In this document: piece after piece, positions 17,501 to 27,160 of the stretch
Layout: the number at the start of each line of letters is the position of its first letter
How positions within the stretch are numbered: position 1 is the stretch's first letter
From: Pelagibacteraceae bacterium AG-390-O04
Lineage (GTDB): Bacteria; Pseudomonadota; Alphaproteobacteria; Pelagibacterales; Pelagibacteraceae
NCBI GenBank assembly: GCA_003278065.1
Contig: QCHE01000011.1
Span: 1 to 42,786 of the forward strand
Reading direction: 5' to 3'
DNA: 42,786 bases
The notes under the pieces: model-generated
What the model saw: the letters and a program-made list of their open reading frames with translations, nothing else
The model's database searches: none
What the model was told of the DNA's origin: nothing
Made by a program: the position numbers and the translations under genes

Positions 17501-18382
17501 TTAAACTTGTGTATCAATCCAGACTGCAGCAGCTGACTTTGTTATTTCTCTTATTCTTCCAATATATTCTGCTCTTTGAGCAACACTAATAGCCCCACGT
17601 GCATCTAATATGTTAAAAACATGACTTGCTTTTAAACACTGATCATAAGCAGGTAAAGATAATTGCTTTTCAACTAATGATTTTGCCTCATCTTCAAACA
17701 TATCAAACATCTTAAAAAGGTTATCTGTATTAGCATGCTCAAAATTATATGATGAAAATTCTTTTTCTGATTGATGATAAACTTCTCGATATTTTACATC
17801 TTCATTGTTCCAAATTAAATCATAGACATTCTTTTTTTGTTGCGTGAACATACAAATTCTCTCTAGACCATATGTAATCTCGACCGATATAGGTTTACAT
17901 TCAAATCCAGCCATTTGCTGAAAGTATGTAAATTGAGTTATTTCCATACCATCACACCACACTTCCCATCCTAATCCAGCAGCTCCTAAAGTTGGACTTT
18001 CCCAATCATCTTCAACAAATCTTATGTCATGATTTTTATGATCAATTCCTATTACAGACAGACTATTTAAATAAAGTTTTTTTATATTTGCAGGGGACGG
18101 TTTTATAATTACTTGAAACTGATAATAATGCTGAAGTCTATTTGGATTATTTCCATACCTTCCATCAGTTGGTCTTCTTGAAGGCTGTACATAAGCAGCT
18201 TTCCATGGTTTTGGTCCTAGAGATCTTAACGTGGTTGCTGGATGAAATGTCCCAGCCCCAACTTCCATATCGTAAGGTTGTAAGATGACACAACCATGTT
18301 TACTCCAAAACTTTTGTAAATTTAAAATCGTATCTTGAAAAGTTTGAAACTTTGGTGTTTTTTTTATTTTTTTAGAGGCCAT
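17501..18382 (-). CDS. glyQ: Glycyl-tRNA synthetase, alpha subunit
   Basis: Catalytic class II chain that activates glycine. I place the start at 18380-18382 ([10 protein letters not shown]), giving 293 residues, the normal size; the frame is open to 18439 but that extension runs through the end of the S49 peptidase gene. Seen in order: [33 protein letters not shown] across residues about 16-48 (quoted in part), [20 protein letters not shown] (motif 2 region), and the [20 protein letters not shown] segment. It overlaps the peptidase gene by 11 bases and precedes glyS by 1 base. Confidence 0.96.
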   Translation of the reverse strand: MASKKIKKTPKFQTFQDTILNLQKFWSKHGCVILQPYDMEVGAGTFHPATTLRSLGPKPWKAAYVQPSRRPTDGRYGNNPNRLQHYYQFQVIIKPSPANIKKLYLNSLSVIGIDHKNHDIRFVEDDWESPTLGAAGLGWEVWCDGMEITQFTYFQQMAGFECKPISVEITYGLERICMFTQQKKNVYDLIWNNEDVKYREVYHQSEKEFSSYNFEHANTDNLFKMFDMFEDEAKSLVEKQLSLPAYDQCLKASHVFNILDARGAISVAQRAEYIGRIREITKSAAAVWIDTQV

Positions 18383-19178
18383 ATCTTTGCCAGACAGATT
18401 TTTCATCCAATATATTTGCAAGCTGATCAACATGATCATTTGATGATGATAGTTTTTTACTTAACCAGCTTTTTGATTTTTCAAATTTTTTGATTACTAC
18501 ATCTTCTCCAAATTTTTCTCTTAATATTTTATTGGCATCTCCAACTCCATCAATTAACCCAAGATCTTTTGCTCTTCTTCCTGACCAAAACTCTCCTGAA
18601 AATAATTCTACTTCAGTTTTTTTTAACTTAGACCCTCTGCTCTTTTCAACAACTTCAATAAAATCTTTATGTAAATCAAGCTGAATATTTTTTAGTCTCT
18701 CTATATCTTCCTTTTTTTCTTCTTGAAAAGGGTCTAGTGTACTTTTATTTTTACCGGCAGTATGGACTCTTCTTTCAACACCAATTTTTTTTATCAACTC
18801 AGTAAAACCAAAAGAAGAATAAATAACTCCAATAGAACCAACAATAGAACTAGAATTTGCGTATATTTCATCTCCAGCACATGCAATTAAATATCCACCT
18901 GATGCTGCAACATCTTCGGCAAAAACAATGACTTTTTTTTTATTTTTTTTAGCTTGTACTCGTATAAAATTATAAATTAGGTGTGATTGAACTGGAGAGC
19001 CTCCGGGTGAATTAACAGTTATTGCAACGCATGGCGCTTTTTTTAATGCAAAAGCTTTAGAAATAATCTCTTCTTGACCTGAAAAATCTAATCCCTGCTT
19101 GAACTTTCCTACATTTCCAATAACTCCACTTAGTTTTATATGTGGAATAATTTTTTTCTTTTTAAAAAAAGAGAACAT
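18372..19178 (-). CDS. sppA: S49-family serine peptidase, short SppA/SohB type
   Basis: A 268-residue member of the signal-peptide-peptidase A family, which degrades leftover signal peptides using a Ser-Lys dyad. The nucleophile is S93 in [11 protein letters not shown]; the general-base Lys is probably K145 in [11 protein letters not shown]. The NSPGGSP oxyanion segment is at 56-62. This is the half-length form with one catalytic domain. It starts with a basic MFSFFKKKK and lacks the long N-terminal membrane anchor of E. coli SppA, so how it reaches the membrane is unclear. Its 3' end overlaps glyQ by 11 bases, coupling it to glyQ-glyS-ppdK. Confidence 0.88.
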   Translation of the reverse strand: MFSFFKKKKIIPHIKLSGVIGNVGKFKQGLDFSGQEEIISKAFALKKAPCVAITVNSPGGSPVQSHLIYNFIRVQAKKNKKKVIVFAEDVAASGGYLIACAGDEIYANSSSIVGSIGVIYSSFGFTELIKKIGVERRVHTAGKNKSTLDPFQEEKKEDIERLKNIQLDLHKDFIEVVEKSRGSKLKKTEVELFSGEFWSGRRAKDLGLIDGVGDANKILREKFGEDVVIKKFEKSKSWLSKKLSSSNDHVDQLANILDEKSVWQRYGL

Positions 19179-19215
19179 TTTTAATCTTTATAGAATTTTT
19201 AATTGAATATAAAGA

Positions 19216-19240
19216 CACCTTATAATTGAAGAATAAGGTG
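19216..19240. promoter_or_regulatory. Palindrome in the sppA/polyprenyl synthase divergent gap
   Basis: Inverted repeat CACCTTAT (19216-19223), 9-base spacer, ATAAGGTG (19233-19240), perfect over 8 base pairs. It covers the spacer and part of the -10 of the predicted sppA promoter and ends one base before its -35, a position expected for an operator. It lacks a T-run, so a terminator role is unlikely. Confidence 0.45.
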
Positions 19241-19246
19241 CGTCAA
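19219..19246 (-). promoter_or_regulatory. Candidate promoter of the sppA-glyQ-glyS-ppdK unit
   Basis: Minus strand: TTGACG (19241-19246), 16-base spacer, TATAAG (19219-19224); each box matches the sigma-70 consensus at 5 of 6 positions. Predicted leader of about 34 bases to the sppA ATG at 19178. Confidence 0.5.
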
Positions 19247-19275
19247 TTGATAAGTAATAAATATAAACTTATTAT
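19247..19275 (+). promoter_or_regulatory. Candidate promoter of the polyprenyl synthase gene
   Basis: TTGATA (19247-19252), 17-base spacer, TATTAT (19270-19275); 5 of 6 matches each. Its -35 directly abuts the -35 of the opposing sppA promoter. The predicted transcription start near 19282 favours the ATG at 19294 over the one at 19282 for the downstream gene. Confidence 0.55.
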
Positions 19276-19293
19276 ACTAGTTTGTTCACATAT

Positions 19294-20307
19294 ATGGGAA
19301 CTGTAATACAACTTAAAAATCAAATTAATAATTCTTATTTTCAGCTAAAAGATTCAGTTGAGAATAGATTGTTATTAGTTGAGGAAAAAATTAAACTAAA
19401 ATTATCAAGTAATGTTGAATTAGTTCAAAAAATGACTGACTACCATCTTGATACTGGTGGTAAAAGATTAAGAGCTTTGCTCACTTTAGGTTGTGCAAAA
19501 TTGTGTAATTATTCAAAAGGTACTAGAGATATAAATTTAGCAGCCTGTGTTGAATTAATCCATTCTGCAACTTTAATGCATGATGACGTGATAGATGATG
19601 GCTCCATTAGAAGAGGAAAAAAAACTTTAAATAAAATTTGGGATAATCATTCATCTGTACTAGTTGGAGATTATTTACTAAGTAGATGTTTTGAAATGAT
19701 GGTAGAAGATGGAAACTTAGAGGTTTTAAAATTACTATCTTCGACATCATCAAAGATTGCTCAAGGAGAGGTATTACAACTTCAACACCAAGGTGAAGTT
19801 GATATGTTAGAGGAAACATACCTTAAAATTATATCTGCTAAGACTGCAGAATTATTTGCAGCTTCTACAAAAGTTGGAGCAATTTTATCTGATATGAATA
19901 ATAAAAAGAAAGAAGCTCTAGAGTTTTATGGTAGAAACCTTGGTTTAACTTTTCAAATTGCTGATGATACTTTAGATTATAATTCAGAATTAAAGTTATT
20001 TGGAAAAAAAATTGGTAAAGATTTTTATGAAGGTAAAATTACACTTCCTATAATTTTGTTATTTCAAAAAGCCAGTGTTGAAGAAAAAGAAAAATTAAAA
20101 GATATTTTCAAAAAAGATAATAGAGATGAAAGTGATTTAAATTATTCTTTATCTTTAATAAAAAAATATAATGTTATCCATGCATGTTATCAAAAAGCTC
20201 AGCACTATATTAATCTAGCCTCTAATTCACTGTCAGTTTTTAATGATTGTGAGGAAAAAAATATCCTTGAAAATTTAACCTCTTTCAGCTTATCAAGAAA
20301 TTTTTAA
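19294..20307 (+). CDS. ispB: Long-chain all-trans polyprenyl diphosphate synthase
   Basis: Extends farnesyl or geranylgeranyl diphosphate to the side chain of ubiquinone. The protein has 337 residues from the ATG at 19294 (MGTVIQLKNQ); an in-frame ATG at 19282 adds MFTY but falls at the predicted transcription start. Aspartate-rich motifs are HDDVIDDGSIRRG (first, DDxxD) and QIADDTLDY (second), with GGKRLRALLTL as the early substrate motif. Chain length (C40 to C50) cannot be read reliably from sequence. Its 3' end overlaps convergent pdxH by 4 bases. A shorter-chain homologue, ispA, lies at 23963-24835. Confidence 0.9.
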   Translation: MGTVIQLKNQINNSYFQLKDSVENRLLLVEEKIKLKLSSNVELVQKMTDYHLDTGGKRLRALLTLGCAKLCNYSKGTRDINLAACVELIHSATLMHDDVIDDGSIRRGKKTLNKIWDNHSSVLVGDYLLSRCFEMMVEDGNLEVLKLLSSTSSKIAQGEVLQLQHQGEVDMLEETYLKIISAKTAELFAASTKVGAILSDMNNKKKEALEFYGRNLGLTFQIADDTLDYNSELKLFGKKIGKDFYEGKITLPIILLFQKASVEEKEKLKDIFKKDNRDESDLNYSLSLIKKYNVIHACYQKAQHYINLASNSLSVFNDCEEKNILENLTSFSLSRNF

Positions 20308-20930
20308 GGATTTAAAAGATTTTTAACCCAATTGTGATTTTCATCCAATGTATATTTTAATCTTTCATGTATTCTATTATCTCCATCTAACCAAAATTCA
20401 ATACTTGATGGTTTTAGATTCCAACCAGACCAGTGATCAGGTCTTGGCACATTATCCTTATCATTATATTTTTTTTTAAAACTCTCCATAGAATCTAAAA
20501 GTTCTTTTCTACTTTTCAAAATACTACTTTGTTTAGATGCCCATGCGCCTATTCTACTTTCATACGCTCTAGTATTATAATAATCATCTGCTGTTTTATC
20601 GTCTACCAACTTTAAGTTACCAACAATTCTTATTTGCCTTAATAAACTTTTCCAATGAAAACACATTGTTGCATTTGGATTATCTTTTAATTCATTTCCT
20701 TTTTGGCTGTTTAAATTCGTATAAAAGACAAATCCATTTTTATCAAAACCTTTTAGAAGAACCATTCTCACAGATGGAACGCCAGTCTTGCTTGCTGTTC
20801 CTAATGCTAAAGCGTTGGGATCGTTAATCTCTTTCTTTTTAGCCTCATCAAACCATTTTTCAAATAATTTAAATGGATCATCAAGATCTAAAAAGCATTT
20901 ATTAAGCCCTAATGAGTTTTTTTGATTCAT
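20304..20930 (-). CDS. pdxH: Pyridoxamine/pyridoxine 5'-phosphate oxidase
   Basis: FMN enzyme that oxidises PNP or PMP to pyridoxal 5'-phosphate. The 208-residue protein has the split-barrel fold segments PFKLFEKWFDEAKK, SVRMVLLKGFD, FYTNLNSQKGNEL, and the C-terminal PRPDHWSGWNLKPSSIEFW and RIHERLKY motifs that contact PLP and FMN. It is divergent from aroC across 33 bases and convergent with the polyprenyl synthase gene. Confidence 0.96.
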   Translation of the reverse strand: MNQKNSLGLNKCFLDLDDPFKLFEKWFDEAKKKEINDPNALALGTASKTGVPSVRMVLLKGFDKNGFVFYTNLNSQKGNELKDNPNATMCFHWKSLLRQIRIVGNLKLVDDKTADDYYNTRAYESRIGAWASKQSSILKSRKELLDSMESFKKKYNDKDNVPRPDHWSGWNLKPSSIEFWLDGDNRIHERLKYTLDENHNWVKNLLNP

Positions 20931-20963
20931 AATTTAAACAAAATAATCTATACAATATAAATA

Positions 20964-22046
20964 ATGTCATTTAATACTTTTGGAAAGTTTTTTCGTTTTA
21001 CAACTTGGGGGGAATCCCATGGTCCAGCTATAGGCTGTATAATTGACGGCTGTCCACCATTGATTCAGCTAAAAGAGCAAGATATTCAAAAAGAATTAGA
21101 CAAAAGAAAACCTGGGCAATCAAAGTTTACGACTCAAAGAAAAGAGAGTGATAAAGTTCAAATTCTTTCTGGAGTGTTTGAAGGTAAAACAACGGGTACC
21201 CCTATATCTCTAATAATTTACAATGAAGATATGAGGTCAAAGGATTATAATGATATAAAAGATAAATTTAGACCTGGACATGCAGATTTCACATATTTTA
21301 AAAAATATGGGATCAGAGATTATAGGGGTGGAGGAAGATCCTCAGCAAGGGAAACTGCAGCAAGAGTTGCTGCTGGAGCTGTAGCTAAAAAAGTTTTGGA
21401 AAAAAAGTTAGGAAAAAAATTTAATATTTCTGCTGCAGTTATTCAACTTGGTATTTTAGGTTGTGATACTTCAAAATGGAATGATAAAATAATTTATAAA
21501 AATCCATTTTTTTGCCCTGATAAATCAATGTTAAAGATATGGGAAAAATATCTTTTAAGTGTAAGAAAGGCAGGATCTTCATGCGGAGCCATTATTGAAG
21601 TTAGAGCCAACGGTATCCCTGCAGGATTAGGAGCACCTATTTACTCTAAATTAGATTCAGATATTGCTTCGGCAATGATGAGTATTAATGCTGTTAAAGG
21701 TGTAAATATTGGTTCTGGAATGAACTCTGCTCAATTATCTGGAGAAGAAAACTCAGATGAAATTTCTCAAAAGAAAAGTAAAATGAATTTTAAATCTAAT
21801 AATGCTGGTGGAATACTTGGTGGTATTTCATCAGGACAAGAAATAATTGTTTCATTTGCAGTTAAACCTACATCATCCATTTTAAAAACTAGAAAAACAA
21901 TAAATAAATTTGGAAAAAATACTACGATTTCTGTAAAAGGAAGACATGATCCTTGTGTTGGTATTAGAGCAGTGCCAGTTGGTGAAGCGATGCTTTCATG
22001 TGTGTTATTGGATCATTACTTAATGCACAAAGCTCAATGTAATTAA
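20964..22046 (+). CDS. aroC: Chorismate synthase
   Basis: Converts EPSP to chorismate with reduced FMN, the last common step of aromatic synthesis. The 360 residues show all family signatures: [20 protein letters not shown] near the start, [21 protein letters not shown] (residues about 118-138, quoted in part by its [10 protein letters not shown] core), and [18 protein letters not shown] near the C-terminus. Single gene on this strand, between divergent pdxH and convergent dxs (6-base gap). Confidence 0.97.
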   Translation: MSFNTFGKFFRFTTWGESHGPAIGCIIDGCPPLIQLKEQDIQKELDKRKPGQSKFTTQRKESDKVQILSGVFEGKTTGTPISLIIYNEDMRSKDYNDIKDKFRPGHADFTYFKKYGIRDYRGGGRSSARETAARVAAGAVAKKVLEKKLGKKFNISAAVIQLGILGCDTSKWNDKIIYKNPFFCPDKSMLKIWEKYLLSVRKAGSSCGAIIEVRANGIPAGLGAPIYSKLDSDIASAMMSINAVKGVNIGSGMNSAQLSGEENSDEISQKKSKMNFKSNNAGGILGGISSGQEIIVSFAVKPTSSILKTRKTINKFGKNTTISVKGRHDPCVGIRAVPVGEAMLSCVLLDHYLMHKAQCN

Positions 22047-22052
22047 ATAAAA

Positions 22053-23966
22053 TTATTTTTGTTTTTGTAAAACAATATTTGAATTAAGTGCATCTATAAC
22101 TTTTTCTTCAATCGATTTAGCATCTAAATTTGCAGCTTTGTACATATTTTCAGGTGTATCTTGGTCAATAAAAATATCTGGTAACATCATTGATCTAAAT
22201 TTTAAATTAGCATCCATTAACCCTTTTTTAGATAAAAAATTAACAACATGTGAACCAAATCCACCAATAGATCCCTCTTCTATTGTCATAATTACCTCAT
22301 GAGTGGTCGCAAGTTGCCAAATTAGATTTTCATCTAAAGGTTTTGCAAATCTTGCATCTACAAGTGTTATATTCACTCCCTTTTTTTTTAAATTATCTGA
22401 TGCGATTAAAGTTTCTTTTAGTCTTGCACCAAAATTTAAAATAGCTAAATTTTTTCCTTCTTGAATAATTTTTGATTTACCTATTTCAATTTTTTCATTA
22501 ATTGATGGTAAAATTGTTCCAATTCCGGTACCTCTTGGATATCTGAAAGAACAAGGTCTATCATTAATCTCTGTTGAGGTATTAATCATTTTTACAAGTT
22601 CAGCCTCATCACTTGCAGCCATAACAACAAAATTTGGTAAAGTTGATAAATAAGTTGTATCAAAGCTTCCCGCGTGAGTGGGTCCGTCTGCCCCTACTAG
22701 TCCTGCTCTATCAATTGCAAATCTTACAGGTAAACTTTGTATTGCTACATCATGAACAACTTGATCATATGCTCTTTGTAAAAATGTAGAATAAATCGCT
22801 GCATAGGGTTTATAGTTTTCTGTAGCTAGGCCAGCAGCAAACGTCACAGCATGTTGTTCTGCAATTCCAACATCAAAAGTTCTTTCTGGAAATTCTTTAG
22901 AAAAAATATCCAACCCAGTTCCATCTGGCATAGCGGCAGTTATAGCAACAATTTTACTGTCTTTTTTAGCATGTTGTACTAAAGTATTTGCAAATACTTT
23001 TGTATATGAAGGTATTTTAACCGTGCTTTTAACTTGCTCTCCGGTCTTAACATTAAATTTCGATACGCCGTGATAGTGATCTTCTGCTTCTTCAGCGAAT
23101 AAGTACCCTTTGCCCTTTTTGGTTTTGATATGAATTAAAATTGGTCCTTCATGTTTAGAGTCTCTTGCATTTTTTAATATTGGAATTAATGAACTCAAAT
23201 CGTGTCCATCTATTGGACCAATATAATAAAATCCGAGAGAACTAAATAATGTTCCTCCAGTTACTGCTGATCTTAGTAAATCCTCAGCCTTACCTGCTTT
23301 TGCACTAAATCTTTTAGAAAAAGCAGATGCAATTAATTTAATTGTCTCTCGCAAACTAAAATAAATTTTTCCTGAAAAAATTTTTGCAAGGTAAGTACTC
23401 ATAGCTCCAACAGGTCTTGCAATCGACATATCATTATCATTTAATATAACAATCATCTTAGTTTTAGATGCCCCAGCATTATTCATTGCTTCATAGGACA
23501 TCCCTGCACTAATTGCACCATCACCAATCACAGCTATTACATTATCAGATTTATTAGAAAGTTTATTAGCTTCAGCTATACCTAAAGCAGATGATATAGA
23601 AGTTGAACTATGCGCTGCTCCAAATGTATCATATTCACTTTCTGATCTTTTTGTAAATCCTGATAAACCACCACCTTGCCTTAATGTTCTAATTTTATCT
23701 TTTCTTCCTGTCAAAATTTTATGAGGATAACTTTGATGACCAACATCCCAAATCAATTTATCGTTAGGTGTATTAAAAATATAATGAAGAGCAACACTTA
23801 ATTCAACAACACCGAGACTAGCTCCCAAATGACCACCGGTAACAGAAACAGCTTCAATCAATTCTTCTCTTAGTTCATCTGCCACTTTTTGCAATTTGGT
23901 CTCTGGTATTTTTTTTAAATCAGATGGAAAATTTATTTTATCTAAAAATTCGTATTTTTTTTTCAT
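22053..23966 (-). CDS. dxs: 1-deoxy-D-xylulose-5-phosphate synthase
   Basis: Thiamine-diphosphate enzyme joining pyruvate and glyceraldehyde 3-phosphate, the entry step of the MEP isoprenoid pathway. At 637 residues it is full length. Seen in order: [13 protein letters not shown] and [15 protein letters not shown], the [18 protein letters not shown]g-TPP motif, the transketolase central domain with the catalytic Glu in [31 protein letters not shown], and the C-terminal domain with [10 protein letters not shown]. Its ATG overlaps the stop of ispA by 4 bases, coupling the first pathway step to prenyl chain synthesis. Confidence 0.97.
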   Translation of the reverse strand: MKKKYEFLDKINFPSDLKKIPETKLQKVADELREELIEAVSVTGGHLGASLGVVELSVALHYIFNTPNDKLIWDVGHQSYPHKILTGRKDKIRTLRQGGGLSGFTKRSESEYDTFGAAHSSTSISSALGIAEANKLSNKSDNVIAVIGDGAISAGMSYEAMNNAGASKTKMIVILNDNDMSIARPVGAMSTYLAKIFSGKIYFSLRETIKLIASAFSKRFSAKAGKAEDLLRSAVTGGTLFSSLGFYYIGPIDGHDLSSLIPILKNARDSKHEGPILIHIKTKKGKGYLFAEEAEDHYHGVSKFNVKTGEQVKSTVKIPSYTKVFANTLVQHAKKDSKIVAITAAMPDGTGLDIFSKEFPERTFDVGIAEQHAVTFAAGLATENYKPYAAIYSTFLQRAYDQVVHDVAIQSLPVRFAIDRAGLVGADGPTHAGSFDTTYLSTLPNFVVMAASDEAELVKMINTSTEINDRPCSFRYPRGTGIGTILPSINEKIEIGKSKIIQEGKNLAILNFGARLKETLIASDNLKKKGVNITLVDARFAKPLDENLIWQLATTHEVIMTIEEGSIGGFGSHVVNFLSKKGLMDANLKFRSMMLPDIFIDQDTPENMYKAANLDAKSIEEKVIDALNSNIVLQKQK

Positions 23967-24835
23967 TTATTCCTATGCAAAATATAATTTAGAGTTTCAT
24001 TTAAGTTTTTTGTTTTAAAACCGTATTTTTTTAATTTGTTATTAATTTTAAAAATTAATTTATTTGCGTATTTAATAGTATTTTTGTGACCTAGTAAACT
24101 AATTAGAGTGGCTTTACCCTTTTTTTTATCTTTTCCAGTTTTTTTTCCCGCATCTGTTAAATTTCCTTTATGATCAATTAAATCATCTGCAACTTGGAAC
24201 AATAAACCAATATCAGCACCAATATTTTCAAATTTTTTGATCTCTTTTTTACTTTTCCTTTTAACAATCAAAGGAGCAACGCAGCAAAAACTAAAAAGTT
24301 TTCCTGTTTTTTTAATTTCCATTTCAACAATTTTTTTTTTAGAAACTTTTTTGTGCTCAAAGTCTAAATCTAGATATTGTCCACCAGCAATCCCTAAATG
24401 ACCAGAACTTTCTGAAATTTTATTAATCAAATTTATTTTAATTTTTTCAGATATATTTAATCCTTTATGACTTAAAATCTCAAAAGCCATCGTCAAAAGA
24501 GAATTGCCTGCTAACACAGCTGTCGACTCACCAAACTCAATGTGTGTTGATGGTTTTCCTCTTCTAATTGTATCATTATCCATGCAAGGAAGATCATCAT
24601 GAATTAAAGAATACGCATGTATACATTCAATTGCAGAGCCAATGATAATTAACGATTTATAATCCAAATTAAAAAGTGATCCAATATCAATTAAAATTTT
24701 AGATCTTATTTTTTTACCTCCTGAGAATAAACCATATTTCATGGGAATGATTAATGGTGATTTTTTTTGTTTTTTTATAAATTGTTTTAAAAATGAGTTT
24801 GTATCATTTGCAATTTTATTTAATTTATTTTGCAT
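23963..24835 (-). CDS. ispA: Short-chain polyprenyl synthase (farnesyl/geranylgeranyl diphosphate)
   Basis: Condenses IPP with allylic diphosphates to farnesyl (or geranylgeranyl) diphosphate. The 290-residue protein has [16 protein letters not shown], the first aspartate-rich motif [30 protein letters not shown], and the second motif [11 protein letters not shown]. The DDLPCMD spacing with two extra residues in the first motif is typical of bacterial FPP synthases. It sits between xseB (11-base overlap) and dxs (4-base overlap), the common proteobacterial xseB-ispA-dxs order. Confidence 0.93.
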   Translation of the reverse strand: MQNKLNKIANDTNSFLKQFIKKQKKSPLIIPMKYGLFSGGKKIRSKILIDIGSLFNLDYKSLIIIGSAIECIHAYSLIHDDLPCMDNDTIRRGKPSTHIEFGESTAVLAGNSLLTMAFEILSHKGLNISEKIKINLINKISESSGHLGIAGGQYLDLDFEHKKVSKKKIVEMEIKKTGKLFSFCCVAPLIVKRKSKKEIKKFENIGADIGLLFQVADDLIDHKGNLTDAGKKTGKDKKKGKATLISLLGHKNTIKYANKLIFKINNKLKKYGFKTKNLNETLNYILHRNK

Positions 24836-25070
24836 TTTTTCTTGAAATAATTTTTATAATTTTTTCTTTAGTTTTTTCATTTATATTTCTGATATCTTTA
24901 TGGAATTTTTTCTCAATAATATTGTTTAGTCTCAATAATTTCTGATATTTTTCCATAGAATTTTCTAAATTTTTTTGATTTTCTAATTCTACAATCATCT
25001 TATTTGCTTCCTTAGTTAATTCCTCAATCGAATGAGAATTATAATCATTTGGTAAATTTTTATCTTTCAT
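24825..25070 (-). CDS. xseB: Exodeoxyribonuclease VII small subunit
   Basis: Small helical subunit that binds XseA in exonuclease VII. The 81 residues include the SIEELTKEANKMIVELENQ helix and a second helix with the LRLNNIIEKKFHKDI segment, a helical hairpin as expected. The sequence is divergent, and the call leans on size and the conserved xseB-ispA-dxs context. Its start is 20 bases from the divergent sua5 gene. No xseA is in the window. Confidence 0.85.
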   Translation of the reverse strand: MKDKNLPNDYNSHSIEELTKEANKMIVELENQKNLENSMEKYQKLLRLNNIIEKKFHKDIRNINEKTKEKIIKIISRKNAK

Positions 25071-25090
25071 ATAATACTTTCAGATAATAC

Positions 25091-26026
25091 ATGAAAATTA
25101 ATCTTTCAAATATTAAAAAAGCAAAAAAACTACTTGATAAGAGTGAATGTGTAGCAATACCTACTGAAACTGTTTATGGATTAGCGGGAAATGCCTACTC
25201 TGATCAAGCATGTAAAAAAATATATAAATTAAAAAAAAGGCCAAAAAATAATCCTTTAATTGTCCACTATGAAAATATTAAAAAATTAAAGAAAGATTGT
25301 AACTTTAACAAAAATTTCCAAAAAATTTATAAAAAATTTTGCCCTGGACCAATTACATTTATATTGGATTTGAAAAAAGAATCAAAAATTTCAAAAATTG
25401 TTACAAATAAAAAAAATAGTGTAGCTGTAAGGTTTCCTAAACATGCTGTAGCTAGAAATTTATTAAAAAGACTAAAATATCCTCTAGCAGCACCTAGTGC
25501 AAATTTGTCATCAAAATTAAGTGCTGTAAGCTCAAAAGATGTTCTAGAGGATTTTGGAAATAAGATCAAATATATACTTGAGGGTGGAAAATCTTCAATA
25601 GGAGTAGAGTCCACAATAATTGATTTAAGAAATAAACCAAAGATTTTAAGGTTAGGAGGTTTACAAATTTCTAATATTAAAAAGATATTAAATAAAAAAA
25701 TTTATCTTAAAAATTATCCTTCAAAAATTTCTGCTCCTGGACAGCTTAAATTACATTATTCACCTGGAATTCCAATTCGATTGAATGTAAAAAAAGTTAA
25801 AGATAATGAGGCATATCTTCTAATCAAAAAAAATAAAAAAGTAAAAAAAAATTATTTTTTTCTCTCAAAAAATGGTGATTTAAAAGAAGCAGCTAAAAAT
25901 TTATATAGTATGCTGAGAATGATAAAAAAAAATAAGTATAGATCAATAGCTGTAAAAAAAATTCCTAATAAAGGAATGGGTGCTGTAATAAATGATAGAT
26001 TAATAAGAGCTTCAAAATTTAAATGA
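25091..26026 (+). CDS. tsaC: L-threonylcarbamoyladenylate synthase, Sua5 long form
   Basis: Makes threonylcarbamoyl-AMP from threonine, bicarbonate and ATP, the first step of t6A37 tRNA modification. The YrdC domain covers about residues 5-190, with AIPTETVYGLAGNAYS, KKRPKNNPLIVHY, CPGPITFIL, APSANLSSKLSAVSS and ESTIIDLRNKPKILRLG. A C-terminal Sua5 domain (about 205-311; APGQLKLHYSPGIPI linker) makes it the long Sua5 rather than the short TsaC type. Single gene, followed 13 bases on by the convergent tRNA-Arg. Confidence 0.93.
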   Translation: MKINLSNIKKAKKLLDKSECVAIPTETVYGLAGNAYSDQACKKIYKLKKRPKNNPLIVHYENIKKLKKDCNFNKNFQKIYKKFCPGPITFILDLKKESKISKIVTNKKNSVAVRFPKHAVARNLLKRLKYPLAAPSANLSSKLSAVSSKDVLEDFGNKIKYILEGGKSSIGVESTIIDLRNKPKILRLGGLQISNIKKILNKKIYLKNYPSKISAPGQLKLHYSPGIPIRLNVKKVKDNEAYLLIKKNKKVKKNYFFLSKNGDLKEAAKNLYSMLRMIKKNKYRSIAVKKIPNKGMGAVINDRLIRASKFK

Positions 26027-26039
26027 GTATTCATCAAAT

Positions 26040-26116
26040 TGGTGCGCCTGCTAGGAGTCGAACCCAGAACCTCCTGATCCGAAGTCAGGCGCTCTATCCA
26101 GTTGAGCTACAAGCGC
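26040..26116 (-). tRNA. tRNA-Arg (anticodon UCG)
   Basis: A full cloverleaf on the minus strand: acceptor GCGCTTG/CAGGCGC (26110-26116 with 26044-26050) with one G-T pair, D-arm TAGCTCAACTGGATAGAG, anticodon stem CCTGA/TCAGG around loop CTTCGGA giving anticodon TCG, T-arm GGTTCGACTCC, discriminator A (26043) and encoded CCA (26040-26042). UCG would read CGA and, by wobble, CGG or more; many proteobacteria instead use an A34/inosine tRNA-Arg. Divergent from rluD across 23 bases. Confidence 0.93.
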
Positions 26117-26139
26117 ATATAATATTAATATAACATTTT

Positions 26140-27120
26140 ATGGAAAAAAAAATAAATTTGATTGCTAAAATAGATGATAAAAACCTCCGCATAGATGTTT
26201 TTATTAATAAAGAAGAAAATAGTCTTAGCAGAACTAGAATAAAAAATTTAATCTTAGATAAAAGACTTAAGATAAATAACAAGATTATAACTGATCCTGC
26301 TAAAAAAGTTTTAAAAGGGGATATAATTAACTTTATAATACCAGAACCAAAAAAAGCTTCTTTAAAACCATTTAAATATAAACTTGATATCATCTATGAA
26401 GATGAGGATATAATTGTTTTAAATAAACCTGCAGGAATTGTAATGCATCCAGGAGCAGGAAATTTTGACAACACAATTGTTAATGCTTTAATGAATTATG
26501 ATAAAGATTCTCTTTCTAACATTGGAGATGAATTAAGACCTGGTATTGTTCACAGGATTGACAAAAATACATCTGGTTTAGTTGTTATCGCAAAAAATAA
26601 CATTACACATGAAAATCTGTCAATTCAATTCAGTAAACATACTATTAAAAGAGTTTATCAATTATTAATTTGGGGAAAAATAAGACCCTCCTCTGGAAAA
26701 ATTAAAACTCTGATAACTCGAAGTTCTAAGAATAGACAAATGATGGAAGTAAGTAAATCAAAAGGAAAATTGGCGATTACAAAATATAAAACAATAGAAA
26801 TTTTTGAAAATGAAAATACCCCAACATTAAGTTTATTGGAATGTAAGTTAGAAACTGGAAGAACACATCAAATAAGAGTTCATATGAACTACTTAGGAAA
26901 TAGCATAGTTGGAGATGACAAATATAAAAAAAAATTTAAAAAAATCAAAAATATTGATCCGTTATTAGAAAAAAAGCTAATTAAACTTAATAGACAATTT
27001 CTTCATGCAAAAACTATAGGATTTATTCATCCTAAAAAGAATAAAGAGATGATTTTTAACTCAATTTTGCCAAAAGACCTTGAAATTATTTTAAAATTAC
27101 TAAGAAATACAAGAAAATAA
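26140..27120 (+). CDS. rluD: Large-subunit rRNA pseudouridine synthase, RluD type
   Basis: RluA-family enzymes convert uridine to pseudouridine; RluD acts on helix 69 of 23S rRNA. The 326-residue protein has an N-terminal S4 RNA-binding domain (about 15-75, with SRTRIKNLILDKRLKINN) and the catalytic domain with D141 in RPGIVHRIDKNTSGLVVIAK, preceded by VLNKPAGIVMHPGAGN and followed by LETGRTHQIRVHM. The S4 domain and length fit RluD or RluC; RluD is favoured by frequent linkage with rpoH in alphaproteobacteria. It is followed 40 bases on by rpoH. Confidence 0.9.
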   Translation: MEKKINLIAKIDDKNLRIDVFINKEENSLSRTRIKNLILDKRLKINNKIITDPAKKVLKGDIINFIIPEPKKASLKPFKYKLDIIYEDEDIIVLNKPAGIVMHPGAGNFDNTIVNALMNYDKDSLSNIGDELRPGIVHRIDKNTSGLVVIAKNNITHENLSIQFSKHTIKRVYQLLIWGKIRPSSGKIKTLITRSSKNRQMMEVSKSKGKLAITKYKTIEIFENENTPTLSLLECKLETGRTHQIRVHMNYLGNSIVGDDKYKKKFKKIKNIDPLLEKKLIKLNRQFLHAKTIGFIHPKKNKEMIFNSILPKDLEIILKLLRNTRK

Positions 27121-27160
27121 AATATTGAAAAATATTAAATATTAATTAGATAAACCACTT

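Noticed and set aside
18383..18439. Upstream start of glyQ at 18439
   Set aside because: The extra 19 residues run through the end of the S49 peptidase gene and do not resemble Gly[11 protein letters not shown] at 18382 gives the normal length.
19216..19240. Palindrome in the sppA/polyprenyl synthase gap as an intrinsic terminator
   Set aside because: No gene ends here on either strand and no T-run follows the stem.
26117..26139. Strong rluD or tRNA promoter in the 23-base gap
   Set aside because: A TATAAT is present at 26118-26123, but AT-rich gaps give such words by chance and no -35 at a proper distance was found on either strand.
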